Assembly: GCF_040219615.1 (NCBI RefSeq)
Contig: NZ_JAVJSE010000008.1
Span: forward strand, 124,001 to 188,000
DNA: 64,000 bases
Source of the DNA: Thalassobaculum_A sp040219615
Lineage (GTDB): Bacteria; Pseudomonadota; Alphaproteobacteria; Thalassobaculales; Thalassobaculaceae
Reading direction: 5' to 3'
In this document: in pieces, positions 1 to 7,535 of the stretch
Layout of the letters: each line of letters opens with the position of its first letter
Position numbering within the stretch: position 1 is the first letter of the stretch
Translations under genes and position numbers: made by a program
Notes under the pieces: generated by a model
Seen by the model: only the letters and a program-made list of their open reading frames with translations
What the model was told of the DNA's origin: nothing
Databases searched by the model: none

Positions 1-2
1 TC

Positions 3-527
3 GACGTCGAAGTGAGCGGGCATGACCACACGACCTCACGCATCGACCTGTTCTACGACGGCAGATCGATCCCGTTCGCGGATGGCCATTTCGACGCGGT
101 CCTGGCCACCGAGGTGTTCGAGCACGTCTCTCATCTCGACGAGCTGATCGGGGATATCAACCGGGTGATCCGGCCGGGCGGCGCCCTGCTGGTCACGCTG
201 CCGTTCGTGTGGCCGGAGCATGAACGGCCCTACGACTACGCCCGCTATACGTCCTACGGGATCGTGAAGCTGCTGACCAAGAACGGCTTCGAGGTCGCGG
301 GCCACGCCAAGGCGGGCAACAACGTCGAGACGATCTTCCAGATCCTGGCGGCCTATGTCTGGCACACGGTGCTGCCGACAAGCCCGACCCTGAAGTTCCT
401 GCTCGCTCCCCTCACATTGGCGCCGTTGCACATCGTCGGGATCGCGCTTGGCGTGGTCCTGCCCACCGACGACACGCTCTACCAGTGCAACGTCGTCTAC
501 TGCCGGAAGGTCGGGCCGCCGCGGTAG
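3..527 (+). CDS. SAM-dependent methyltransferase, C-terminal part (5' end outside window)
   Basis: The reading frame is open from the window edge, so the N-terminus with the SAM-binding glycine loop is missing; 174 residues are visible. The remaining part has the Methyltransf_11 pattern: an acidic beta-strand 4 end (FDAVLATEVFEHV), a helix, then the RVIRPGGALLVTLPF strand-5 segment. A Tyr-rich PEHERPYDYARYTSYG stretch follows, common in small-molecule or sugar-linked methyltransferases next to glycan loci. The C-terminus is hydrophobic. The substrate cannot be inferred. It is convergent with the next gene, with only 8 bases between the stops. Confidence 0.8.
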   Translation, partial: DVEVSGHDHTTSRIDLFYDGRSIPFADGHFDAVLATEVFEHVSHLDELIGDINRVIRPGGALLVTLPFVWPEHERPYDYARYTSYGIVKLLTKNGFEVAGHAKAGNNVETIFQILAAYVWHTVLPTSPTLKFLLAPLTLAPLHIVGIALGVVLPTDDTLYQCNVVYCRKVGPPR

Positions 528-535
528 CGGCCGCC

Positions 536-2062
536 TCACGCCAGCAGGGCCAGCAGCGGCAGGACGACGAACCAGGCGATGTAGAGCAGGGCGTTGACCA
601 GTAGGCCGTCGATCCGGGCGGCGGCGCGGACCTTGCGGCGGGTCCGCAGGATGGCGTGCAGCAGCCAGGCGGCGTGCAGCGGGGCGACCAGGGCGACCCC
701 GGCCAGCAGACCGACCCCGGCGGCGCCCAGCAGCACGACCGCCGTGCCGGCGGCCGCCAGCGCCAGGCCGGCGGCGGCGATGAACGCGCCGTCGATGCCG
801 AGGATCACCACCAGGGTGCGCTTGCCGGCGGCCCGGTCGGCGGCGTGGTCCGGGATGCCGGCGAGCAGGATCGCCGGCAGCACCGCCAGGCACAGCGGCA
901 GCGCCACCAGCGCGGGCAGCGGGTCGGCCAGCGCGCCGCCCTGCAGGGCGTAGCCGGCATAGAGCACGCCGAAGCCGTGGGTCAGCGCCACGTCGAGCTC
1001 GCCGAGGCCGCGGTGGCAGAGCTTCAGCGGCGGCACCGTGTAGCCGATCGCCAGCACCGCCAGGACCGGGACGACCGCCACCGCAGCCGGCGGCAGCCCG
1101 TGCAGGGCCAGCAGCCCCAGGACCGCGGCCGCCCCGGCCCCGGCCAGGACGGCGCCGCGGCCCAGCTCGCGTTCGGTCAGCCGGCCGTCGACCAGCACCC
1201 GCGAGCCGCCGGAGAACGGCCCGTAGTGCCGGTTGCGGCGGTCGCTGTCGCGGTCGAACAGGTCGTTGGCGAACACCGTCGCCGCCTCCAGCAGGAACAG
1301 CATGAGGTAGCCGAGCCAGAACGCCGCCTGCTCGAGGGCCGACTCCCGGACCGCGATCAGCGCGCCGACCGCGTAGGCCGCCAGGGTCATCGGGTAGAAC
1401 TGCAGCCGCAGCGCCCGCAGCCACGAGCCGGCGGTCCGCAGGGCGGCGTGCAGCGGCGGCCGCGGCCCGCGCGCCAGGCTCTCGCCGCGCCGCCGGGCCT
1501 TCTCGATCCAGTCCCGGCGCTGCGCCGGTGTCGAGTCCTTGACCACCGCGAACGGGGTGAAGCAGGTGGTCTCGATGCCGCAGAAGCCGAGGGTGGCGTC
1601 GGCCATCGCCCTGCGGCCGGGCGACCCGTAGAACAGCCGGTAGGCCAGTGCCGGGGTGTCCATGGTGGTCAGCAGCTCGGCGGTGCGGGGGCCGAGCCGG
1701 CCCTCGAAGCCGAGGCCGCCGGTGGTCTCCTCGAACGCCCAGCCCGGGACCAGCAGCCGGTCGAGCGCCCCCTTCAGCAGCGCCGGCATGGTGCCCCACC
1801 AGTTCGGGTACACCAGCACCAGGTGGTCGGCCCGCTCGACCGATTCCTTGAGTGCCTGCAGATCGGGTTCCAGCGCCTGCCCGCGCGGGCTCGGCTCGAC
1901 CACGTTCGGGTCGAACCGCAGGGCCGACAGGTCGACGGTCTCGACCCGGCAGCCGGACGCGCTCGCGCCCTCGGCATAGGCCTCGGCCAGCGCCCCGCAC
2001 AGGCTGTCGCGACCGCGCGGATGGCCGAGCAGAACGAGCACCGCCGGTCCGGCTTCGGTCAT
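536..2062 (-). CDS. Fusion protein: flavodoxin-fold NAD(P)H quinone reductase + UbiA prenyltransferase
   Basis: 508 residues with two domains. Residues 1-200 match the NQO1/Flavodoxin_2 family: an LLGHPRGRDS loop for FMN/FAD phosphate, LVLVYPNWWGTMPALLKG and GWAFEE. From about residue 205 a multi-spanning UbiA-type domain follows, with the two Asp-rich motifs that bind Mg-prenyl diphosphate: NDLFDRDSD at 266-274 and DHAADRAAGKRT at 405-416. UbiA enzymes prenylate aromatic or quinone precursors, and the MenA-like first motif suggests a naphthoquinone-type acceptor. One inference is that the soluble domain reduces the quinone substrate or product. The ATG is preceded by a GGAGGATCC stretch. Both domain calls are firm; the joint function is inferred. 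Confidence 0.88.
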   Translation of the reverse strand: MTEAGPAVLVLLGHPRGRDSLCGALAEAYAEGASASGCRVETVDLSALRFDPNVVEPSPRGQALEPDLQALKESVERADHLVLVYPNWWGTMPALLKGALDRLLVPGWAFEETTGGLGFEGRLGPRTAELLTTMDTPALAYRLFYGSPGRRAMADATLGFCGIETTCFTPFAVVKDSTPAQRRDWIEKARRRGESLARGPRPPLHAALRTAGSWLRALRLQFYPMTLAAYAVGALIAVRESALEQAAFWLGYLMLFLLEAATVFANDLFDRDSDRRNRHYGPFSGGSRVLVDGRLTERELGRGAVLAGAGAAAVLGLLALHGLPPAAVAVVPVLAVLAIGYTVPPLKLCHRGLGELDVALTHGFGVLYAGYALQGGALADPLPALVALPLCLAVLPAILLAGIPDHAADRAAGKRTLVVILGIDGAFIAAAGLALAAAGTAVVLLGAAGVGLLAGVALVAPLHAAWLLHAILRTRRKVRAAARIDGLLVNALLYIAWFVVLPLLALLA

Positions 2063-2150
2063 GGATCCTCCGGTTGGTGGCGCGGCGCCCGGCGGGCGGC
2101 CGGCTTCGGTATCGTCAATGCCGGCGCTCGCCGTCGGTTCGCCGGAACGG

Positions 2151-2969
2151 TCAGTCCCAGGCCGGGGCGAAGGCCGGGTTCACGAAGCGCCGGTCCTTCG
2201 GCAGGCCGGCGATCGCCTCGCGGTCGGCGTCGTCGAGCGTGACCGACCAGGCGTCCAGGTTGGCGCACTGGCCGGCGGCCCGCGACGACTTCGGGATGGC
2301 GCAGACGCCGTCCTGGTCGAGCAGCCACTTCAGGGCGACCTGGCCGGCCGAGACGCCGTGCCTGGCCGCGATCTTCGCCAGCACCGGGTCGTCCGCCGCC
2401 CGGCCCTGGGCCATCGGGCAGTAGGCCACCAGCGGCACGCCCTTCGACCGCAGGTAGCCGAGCACCGCCGACTGGTCGAGATAGACGTGGTACTCGACCT
2501 GGTTGCAGGCGACCGGCGCGCCGATCTCGTCGATCGACTTGCGCAGCAGCGGCAGGGTGAAGTTGGCGACGCCGAGCGCCCGGATCCGGCCCTGCTCCTT
2601 CAGCCGGCCCAGGGTCTCGAAGATCGCCCCCAGGTCCATGCCCGGCGCCGGCCAGTGCACCAGGTACAGGTCGACATGGTCGAGCCGGAGCTTCCGCAGG
2701 CTGTCGTCCAGGGCGCGGCGGATGGCGTCGGGCGCCAGGTGGTCGTGCCAGACCTTGGTGGTGACGTGGAGGTCATCGCGCGCAACGCCCGATGCGGCGA
2801 TCGCCGCGCCGACCTGCTCCTCGTTGCCGTACATCTCGGCGGTGTCGAGGTGGCGGTAGCCGACCGCCAGCCCGCTCTCGACGGCGGCCTGGCCGGCGTC
2901 GCCGGTCAGCTTGAAGGTCCCGAGGCCGAGCTTGGGCATGGCGATGCCCTGGGTGGTGACGGTCTGCAT
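2151..2969 (-). CDS. Aldo/keto reductase
   Basis: 272 residues, the usual AKR length. It is an NADPH-dependent cytosolic oxidoreductase of the (beta/alpha)8 barrel family. The catalytic tetrad is visible: Asp42 and Tyr47 in LDTAEMYGNE, Lys72 in TTKVWHD and His105 in LYLVHWP. The cofactor segment IPKSS lies near the C-terminus. The frame extends upstream of 2969, but this ATG (MQTVTTQG) is where family similarity begins and it has a GGAG Shine-Dalgarno just before it. It resembles the 2,5-diketo-gluconate/methylglyoxal reductase group; the substrate is not determinable. Confidence 0.93.
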   Translation of the reverse strand: MQTVTTQGIAMPKLGLGTFKLTGDAGQAAVESGLAVGYRHLDTAEMYGNEEQVGAAIAASGVARDDLHVTTKVWHDHLAPDAIRRALDDSLRKLRLDHVDLYLVHWPAPGMDLGAIFETLGRLKEQGRIRALGVANFTLPLLRKSIDEIGAPVACNQVEYHVYLDQSAVLGYLRSKGVPLVAYCPMAQGRAADDPVLAKIAARHGVSAGQVALKWLLDQDGVCAIPKSSRAAGQCANLDAWSVTLDDADREAIAGLPKDRRFVNPAFAPAWD

Positions 2970-3099
2970 GGGAGGGCTCCTGGACGGTGGGCGCGAAGAT
3001 GGCGGGGCAGGGACGGGCCTGCGGGCCATGGTTAGCACAGCCGCCGGCCGACCGTCGCCCCGTGACCGGCAGACCTGGCGGCCGGCCGCCGCCATGGCG

Positions 3100-3306
3100 C
3101 TATGCCCGCTTCCATCCGAAGTAGGCGACGACCAGGCCGACCGCGAAGGGCAGCCAGAACATGTACACCGCCTCCCCGGTCAGCCACTGGATCGAGGGCC
3201 TGGCGTTGCTGGTGTTCCAGCTGGCGGCCATGCCGTTCAGGAACACCCACCACGCCAGCGCGCCGATCGACAGGGCGGCGCCCAGAAGCATCAGGAAGAG
3301 TCGCAT
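3100..3306 (-). CDS. Small two-helix membrane protein, unknown function
   Basis: 68 residues. Two hydrophobic segments are evident: residues 2-24 (LFLMLLGAALSIGALAWWVF) and about 46-64 (MYMFWLPFAVGLVVAYFGW-like), separated by a polar loop and ending KRA. A GGAG lies about 9 bases before the ATG. I recognise no family. It is followed on the same strand, after 130 bases, by the aldo/keto reductase gene, and is divergent from the DUF1326 gene. The composition supports a real inner-membrane protein rather than a shadow frame. Confidence 0.6.
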   Translation of the reverse strand: MRLFLMLLGAALSIGALAWWVFLNGMAASWNTSNARPSIQWLTGEAVYMFWLPFAVGLVVAYFGWKRA

Positions 3307-3491
3307 CCGTCGAGTCTCCGCTCGGTTATCGAAGACCCCACCTGCGCCCCGCTCATCTTCGCCCGGTTGCCCGACCCGGCGCCAGGGGATTGTCCGGCGA
3401 CCTTGGCCGCGCCCCCGCCGGCGCCCTAGTATGGTCCGGCGGTCCCGGGGGAACCGGGGGGGCGCGCGACGGCGGAGAGCGGGAGGCGAGC

Positions 3492-4115
3492 ATGGCCGAG
3501 CCGGACTGGCGGATCAGCGGCGAGTACATGGAAAGCTGCAACTGCGACTACCTGTGCCCGTGCATCTATACCAGCCCCCAGGAGGGGGCGACCCTGGACA
3601 ACTGCACCGCGTCGCTGGTGTTCCGCATCGACGAGGGCAGCAGCGGCGGCGTGAAGCTGGACGGCCTGAGCTTCGCGCTATTGATCCGCAGCGGCAAGGT
3701 GATGGCCGACGGCGACTGGGTGCTCGGCTGCGTGGTCGACGCCCGCGCCGACGCGGCCCAGCGCGCGGCGCTCTCGGCGATCGTCGGCGGCGAGGCCGGC
3801 GGCACCCCCGGCATGATCCGCAGCAAGCTGGTCGGCGACTTCCGCGGCGTCGAGTTCCGGCCGATCGACTTCCGCATGGACGGCACCCGGCGCTCGGTCG
3901 AGATCCCCGGCGTGCTGTCCTTCGAGATCGCCGGCGTGATCCCGCGCCACGGCGGCGACCAGCCGATGTTCATCGACAACACCTCGCACCCGGCCGGCCG
4001 CCGGCTGGCGCTGGCGCGCGCCAAGAGCTACCGGGTCGAGGGCTTCGGCCTGGACCTGGAGATGATCGGCCAGCGCAACAACGGCCATTTCGCGCCGTTC
4101 GCCTGGGCGGCGTAG
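3492..4115 (+). CDS. DUF1326 domain protein
   Basis: 207 residues, full length for DUF1326. The N-terminus carries the family's Cys cluster, Cys16, 18, 22 and 24 in ESCNCDYLCPC, which looks like a metal or redox site. A polar middle region and the C-terminal GHFAPFAWAA follow. The start has a strong GGGAGG before the ATG. The next gene starts immediately after this stop codon, so the two form one operon. DUF1326 and DUF2182 genes are often paired in proteobacteria; no biochemical role is established that I know of. Metal (perhaps copper) handling is inference from the Cys and Met content. Confidence 0.9.
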   Translation: MAEPDWRISGEYMESCNCDYLCPCIYTSPQEGATLDNCTASLVFRIDEGSSGGVKLDGLSFALLIRSGKVMADGDWVLGCVVDARADAAQRAALSAIVGGEAGGTPGMIRSKLVGDFRGVEFRPIDFRMDGTRRSVEIPGVLSFEIAGVIPRHGGDQPMFIDNTSHPAGRRLALARAKSYRVEGFGLDLEMIGQRNNGHFAPFAWAA

Positions 4116-4910
4116 ATGGCCGGCGGCGGCGCGACCCTGCCGCGGCTGCCGCTGCGCGAGCGCACGATCGTCCTGGCGGCGGTCGCCGGGGTGACCGCGC
4201 TGGCCTGGCTGTACCTGGTGGCGTTCGACGGCGGCATGCCGGAGATGGCGGGCATGAGTGCGATGCCGGGCATGGCGATGCCGATGGCCTGGACGCCGGC
4301 GCTGGCCGCGGTGACCTTCGCCATGTGGTCGGTGATGATGGCCGGCATGATGCTGCCTGGCGCGGCGCCGATGATGCTCACCTTCGCCGCCCTGCACCGC
4401 CGCGAGCCGGCGGCCCGGGACCGCTGGCTGCCGACGGCGCTGTTCGCGTGCGGCTACCTGGCGGTGTGGACCGGGTTCTCGGCCGCCGCCACGGCGCTGC
4501 AATGGGGGCTCGACCGGCTGGCCCTGCTGTCGCCGGCGATGGCCGCGTCGAGCGCGCTGCTCGGCGGCGCGCTGTTCGTGGCCGCCGGGATCTACCAGGT
4601 CACCCCGCTGAAGCAGGCCTGCCTGCGCAACTGCCGCTCGCCCTTCGCCTTCCTGCTGAACCGCTGGCGCCCCGGCCCCGGCGGCGCCTTCGCCATGGGG
4701 GTCGAGCACGGTGCGTGGTGCCTGGGATGCTGCTGGCTGCTGATGGCGCTGCTGTTCGCGGTCGGGGTGATGAACCTGCTGTGGGTGGCCGGGCTGGCGC
4801 TGCTGGTGCTGGCCGAGAAGCTGCTGCCGGGCGGGGAGTGGGTGGCGCGGGCCGGCGGGGCGGCGATGATGGGATACGGGGTCTGGCTGGTGGTGGCCAC
4901 CGGAGGCTGA
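4116..4910 (+). CDS. DUF2182 integral membrane protein, Met-rich
   Basis: 264 residues with about six to seven hydrophobic segments. After the first membrane helix (20-37) a loop at 41-57 holds seven Met (41, 44, 47, 50, 53, 55, 57), then MWSVMMAGMMLPGAAPMML, the core of DUF2182 (annotated as predicted metal-binding membrane proteins). Later HGAWCLGCCW adds His and Cys within the membrane. The start codon directly abuts the DUF1326 stop, so expression is coupled. Function is unknown; Met-rich loops suggest Cu(I). A damaged copy of this gene lies 1.2 kb downstream (6134-6336). Confidence 0.9.
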   Translation: MAGGGATLPRLPLRERTIVLAAVAGVTALAWLYLVAFDGGMPEMAGMSAMPGMAMPMAWTPALAAVTFAMWSVMMAGMMLPGAAPMMLTFAALHRREPAARDRWLPTALFACGYLAVWTGFSAAATALQWGLDRLALLSPAMAASSALLGGALFVAAGIYQVTPLKQACLRNCRSPFAFLLNRWRPGPGGAFAMGVEHGAWCLGCCWLLMALLFAVGVMNLLWVAGLALLVLAEKLLPGGEWVARAGGAAMMGYGVWLVVATGG

Positions 4911-4926
4911 CCGGTCACGCCGAGAA

Positions 4927-4946
4927 GCAGGGGCACGCGCCCCTGC
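4927..4946 (+). terminator. Hairpin after the DUF1326-DUF2182 operon
   Basis: An 8-bp perfect stem (GCAGGGGC / GCCCCTGC) with a 4-base loop lies 17 bases after the DUF2182 stop. No clear T-run follows, so intrinsic termination is uncertain, but position and stem strength fit a transcript end between this operon and the convergent DoxX gene. Confidence 0.45.
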
Positions 4947-4978
4947 CGCTCATTCGGGGGATGACGCGCCGTCGCGGC

Positions 4979-5368
4979 TCAATCCCGCCGCTGCAGGCGG
5001 TCGACGCTCCACGGGCCCGGGCCGGCGGCGGCGATGTACAGGAACACGAAGCAGTACAGCGCCGCCAGCTCGCCGCCGTTCAGGATCGGGAAGAACCCGC
5101 GCTGGGCATGGGCGATGAAGTAGGCGGCCGCCATCAGGCCCGACAGCACGAAGGCGGTCGGGCGGGTCGCGAGGCCGAGCACGAGCAGCGCCCCGCCGAC
5201 CAGCTCGAGCAGCCCGGCGATGCCGCCCAGGCTGAAGGTCGCGACGTCGTTCATCGGCCCGACCGGGAAGCCCAGATGCTTGGCGGTGCCGTGCTGCAGC
5301 AACAGCAGCCCGGCCATGATCCGAAGCGCCGAGAGAAGCTGCGGCTGCCAGCGCGAGAGGAAGGTCAT
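4979..5368 (-). CDS. DoxX family membrane protein
   Basis: 129 residues, four hydrophobic segments. LRIMAGLLLLQHGTAKH near the start and GGIAGLLELVGGALLVLGL in the middle are typical of DoxX/SURF4-like proteins. Family members are small inner-membrane proteins linked in some bacteria to redox or thiol stress; no catalytic role is proven for this type. The frame extends 13 codons upstream, but the ATG at 5368 is preferred because GGAGCCTCCC directly precedes it and the family begins there. Confidence 0.9.
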   Translation of the reverse strand: MTFLSRWQPQLLSALRIMAGLLLLQHGTAKHLGFPVGPMNDVATFSLGGIAGLLELVGGALLVLGLATRPTAFVLSGLMAAAYFIAHAQRGFFPILNGGELAALYCFVFLYIAAAGPGPWSVDRLQRRD

Positions 5369-5454
5369 GGGAGGCTCCGGTGGGGTGTGGGTTTCTGGAA
5401 GGGACAATGCACCGGGACGGCGGCGGTTCGCGGCGATCTGTGCGTCCGGCGACG

Positions 5455-5724
5455 TTACCGGTACACCTCGCGCCGATGCCCGACCCGTACCACGATGATC
5501 CGCACCGTGCTGTCGTCGATATGCGCGATCAGGCGCCAGTCGCCGACGCGGTACTTCCAGAAGTCGCCGAACCGGTCGCCGCGTAGCGCCTGGCCGACGC
5601 TGCGCGGGTCGTCGAGCGGGGCGATGCGGTCGCGCAGGAAGCGCAGGATACGGCGCGCGGCCTCGGGCCCGAGCTTGTCGAGTTCCCGTGAGGCCGCGCG
5701 CTCGAACTCAATCCTCCACGCCAT
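5455..5724 (-). CDS. RelE/ParE-type toxin
   Basis: 89 residues with the compact RelE fold pattern: an N-terminal AWRIEFERAASRELDKLG helix pair, RFGDFWKYRVGDWRLIAHID and the C-terminal strand VRIIVVRVGHRREVYR. RelE-type toxins cleave mRNA on ribosomes; ParE types target gyrase. The sequence (WRYRVGDYRLI-like motif and terminal YR) fits RelE better. Its start lies inside the end of the upstream antitoxin gene (17-base overlap), the usual order of antitoxin first. Confidence 0.9.
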   Translation of the reverse strand: MAWRIEFERAASRELDKLGPEAARRILRFLRDRIAPLDDPRSVGQALRGDRFGDFWKYRVGDWRLIAHIDDSTVRIIVVRVGHRREVYR

Positions 5725-5932
5725 GGCGCTCGATCAGTTCCGTCAACGGGACCGTGTCACTGCGGCCGGCGGCGAGGTCGCTCATCCGCTGCTCGGCGAG
5801 GTAGATGTCCTCGAGGTCATCGAGATGCGCGGTGATCGCCTCGCGGGCATAGTAGCTCTTGCTGCGCCCTGTGCGCTTGGCGAGCGCGTCGAGGCGGGCT
5901 TCGAGGTCGGCCGGGAGTCGGAGAGCGAGCAT
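5708..5932 (-). CDS. RelB/RHH-type antitoxin
   Basis: 74 residues from the preferred ATG. The N-terminus MLALRLPADLEARLDALAKRTGRS followed by YYAREAI is a ribbon-helix-helix DNA-binding unit; the C-terminal half (AEQRMSDLAAGRSDTVPLTEL) would wrap the toxin. The frame could start nine codons earlier at 5959, but RHH homology begins at this ATG. RHH antitoxins bind their own promoter; a candidate operator lies just upstream at 5952-5984. Confidence 0.88.
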   Translation of the reverse strand: MLALRLPADLEARLDALAKRTGRSKSYYAREAITAHLDDLEDIYLAEQRMSDLAAGRSDTVPLTELIERHGVED

Positions 5933-5951
5933 GGGGCGGCTCCGTCGGTTG

Positions 5952-5984
5952 CTATACAAGTGTAGCGATACGATACGAGTATAG
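5952..5984 (-). promoter_or_regulatory. Candidate promoter/operator of the RelBE-type pair
   Basis: An AT-rich island in GC-rich surroundings, 20 bases upstream of the antitoxin ATG. It contains the inverted repeat CTATAC (5952-5957) / GTATAG (5979-5984) and the direct repeat CGATACGATACG. Position and symmetry suit autoregulation by the RHH antitoxin. The binding itself is inferred. Confidence 0.45.
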
Positions 5985-6133
5985 TATTGTCATCCCGGAA
6001 CGGCTCTGAGCTACGGTCTCGGTATTGCGGAGTTGCGTCGCCGGCCCTCGTGCTATGTCGCCTCAGGTCGTGCACTCGACGCCCGCTCCGGCATCACGAT
6101 GCTCGTTGAGCCGAGTGCACTGTCACCGTAATT

Positions 6134-6336
6134 CCCTGCACCGCCGCGAGCCGGCGGCCGCCGACCGATGGCTGCTGACGGCGCTGTTCGCGGTCGGGGT
6201 GATGAACCTGCTGTGGGTGGCCGGGCTGGCGCTGCTGGTGCTGGCCGAGAAGCTGCTGCCGCGCGGGGAATGGGTGGCGCGGGTGAGCGGGGCGGCGATG
6301 GCGGGGTACGGGGTCTGGATGATGGTCGCGGGGTGA
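6134..6336 (+). pseudogene. Internally deleted partial copy of the DUF2182 gene
   Basis: The sequence from 6134 parallels 4390 onward (the LHRREPAA-DRWL-TALFA segment). It then jumps directly to the equivalent of 4754 onward (VGVMNLLWVAGLALLVLAEK), finishing MAGYGVWMMVAG before a TGA. About 300 bases of the intact gene, including the HGAWCLGCCW region, are missing, as is everything before residue 92. The join falls at GCTGTTCGCG, present at both matching positions of the intact gene, which suggests a short-repeat deletion. The frame stays open to 6025, but no start or membrane core remains, so it is unlikely to be functional. Confidence 0.8.
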
Positions 6337-6354
6337 GGGTCGTCCCCTGGTGGG

Positions 6355-6595
6355 GTGTCGGCGAAGACTCAATTGAACCGCCAGGATGCGGAACTGGTCG
6401 AGGACATCCTCAAGGCGATCAACCAGATCTCCGACTACACCAAGGGCCAAAGCTACGAGGCCTTTCTCGAAGACACCAAGACGCAGGACGCGGAACTTCG
6501 GTGTGAACCGGGACATCGGTTGGAACGTCATCCAGGAGAAGCTGCCCGGCCTGCGTGAATCGCCGGCTTCGACGCTCCGGGCGGACGAGGGATAA
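6355..6595 (+). pseudogene. HepT-like (DUF86) toxin remnant
   Basis: The first 47 codons from GTG 6355 read as the start of a HepT/DUF86 protein (VEDILKAINQISDYTKG, YEAFLEDTKTQDA). After the GACGCG at about 6492 the frame shifts, and the family's C-terminus continues in another frame: NFGVNRDIGWNVIQEKLPG LR, which matches the usual (H)EYFGV..DI.W..I. The central helices with the conserved Arg of the R-x4-6-H motif are missing. No MNT nucleotidyltransferase partner is seen. A deletion of roughly 120 bases explains the structure. Confidence 0.75.
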
Positions 6596-6694
6596 GGCCA
6601 TCATCCGTTCCGCTGCCGATCCTGGGGGGACCATGGGGCGGGGGAAATCTATCGGTGTCTCCCCGGGGCCCGAGTGCCGCGGCGGTTCTGCTGT

Positions 6695-7117
6695 TCAGCG
6701 CGTAACGGTCCAGGGATCGATCACCGTCAGGCCTGCAGCATGGAACGCACTCGTGTCGCGTGATGCAACGGCGAATCCGTGCGCGGCGGCGATCGCGGCG
6801 ATGTAGCCGTCGGGCGTGGGGAAGCCCTTTCCAGTCGCCCGCGCCCTGACGGCGAGGTCGGCATAGCGCCGCGCCGCGGCGGTATCGAAATGCAAGACGC
6901 GTCCGACGAACTGGTCCAGCAAGCCATCGATCCGCGCTGCCAGCATGTCCCTTCGCCTGCCGTCGGGCAGCGCGCCGATGCCGAAGAGAAGCTCGGCGAC
7001 GGTGATGCTGGACAGGAACAGAGTCTCGGCCGCCTGCGCGTCGAGCCAGGCGAGAACCGATGGGTTGGGTTCGGGCTTGATCGCCTCGGAGACGAGGTTG
7101 GTGTCGAGCAGGATCAT
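6695..7117 (-). CDS. VapC/FitB-type PIN domain ribonuclease toxin
   Basis: 140 residues, full PIN-domain length. Acidic metal ligands are visible: Asp5 in MILLDTNLVSE, Glu42 in TVAELLFG, and Asp residues in TPDGYIAAIAAAHGFAVASRDTSAF. The sequence resembles FitB/VapC of alphaproteobacteria. PIN toxins cleave specific RNAs. The ATG at 7117 overlaps the antitoxin stop by four bases (ATGA), fixing the start. Intact; likely co-expressed with and neutralised by the upstream antitoxin. Confidence 0.93.
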   Translation of the reverse strand: MILLDTNLVSEAIKPEPNPSVLAWLDAQAAETLFLSSITVAELLFGIGALPDGRRRDMLAARIDGLLDQFVGRVLHFDTAAARRYADLAVRARATGKGFPTPDGYIAAIAAAHGFAVASRDTSAFHAAGLTVIDPWTVTR

Positions 7118-7368
7118 TCGAAGCGCATCGGCTCGGCGGGACGCGCGTCGCGGATCTGTTCGAGGGCCTCGATATCGGCATTGGTGAGACCCAACTTGCG
7201 GCTCGCTTTCGACAGGGCGGTGCCGAGCAGCAGCCGGCCCTCGGGACGCACGGCGGCCTCCAGAATGGCGCGCATCTCCGCTTCGGTGCTGCGATTGTGT
7301 CGGGCCGCGCGGACTTTCAGGGCGCGATGTGCCTCCTCTGAGAGGTTGCGGATGGTGACAGCGGCCAT
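7114..7368 (-). CDS. FitA/VapB-type antitoxin
   Basis: 84 residues. MAAVTIRNLSEEAHRALKVRA is a ribbon-helix-helix DNA-binding unit of the FitA type, and ILEAAVRP continues the family pattern. The C-terminal part (LGTALSKASRKLGL, acidic tail) is the likely toxin-binding region. It is translationally coupled to the PIN toxin by a 4-base overlap. Autoregulation is expected for the family; I could not define an operator upstream. Confidence 0.9.
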   Translation of the reverse strand: MAAVTIRNLSEEAHRALKVRAARHNRSTEAEMRAILEAAVRPEGRLLLGTALSKASRKLGLTNADIEALEQIRDARPAEPMRFE

Positions 7369-7535
7369 GATGGCGTCCTCGACAGGGTGACTGCGACGCT
7401 ATCAGAATTGGGCGATTGATATCATACTTCAAGAGCGATATCGGCGCTCCCGCGCCGCCGAGCCCCCGGACCGGGGATGCCTAGCCTCTGCGCCTTGTCG
7501 GCGAAGGCTATCCCGGATGCCGGGTGCAGTCGATC

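Noticed and set aside
36..2000. Long open frame on the minus strand overlapping the quinone reductase-UbiA fusion
   Set aside because: Arg/Pro/Gly-rich without family motifs; it is a GC-rich shadow of the real frame.
3161..5965. 934-codon plus-strand frame across DUF1326-DUF2182
   Set aside because: Low-complexity Arg/Gly/Ala sequence; the two DUF proteins occupy other frames with good start sites.
7440..7535. Possible hairpin terminator after the ABC importer (TAGCCT ... AGGCTA)
   Set aside because: The stem is short, imperfect and without a T-run; not strong enough to report.
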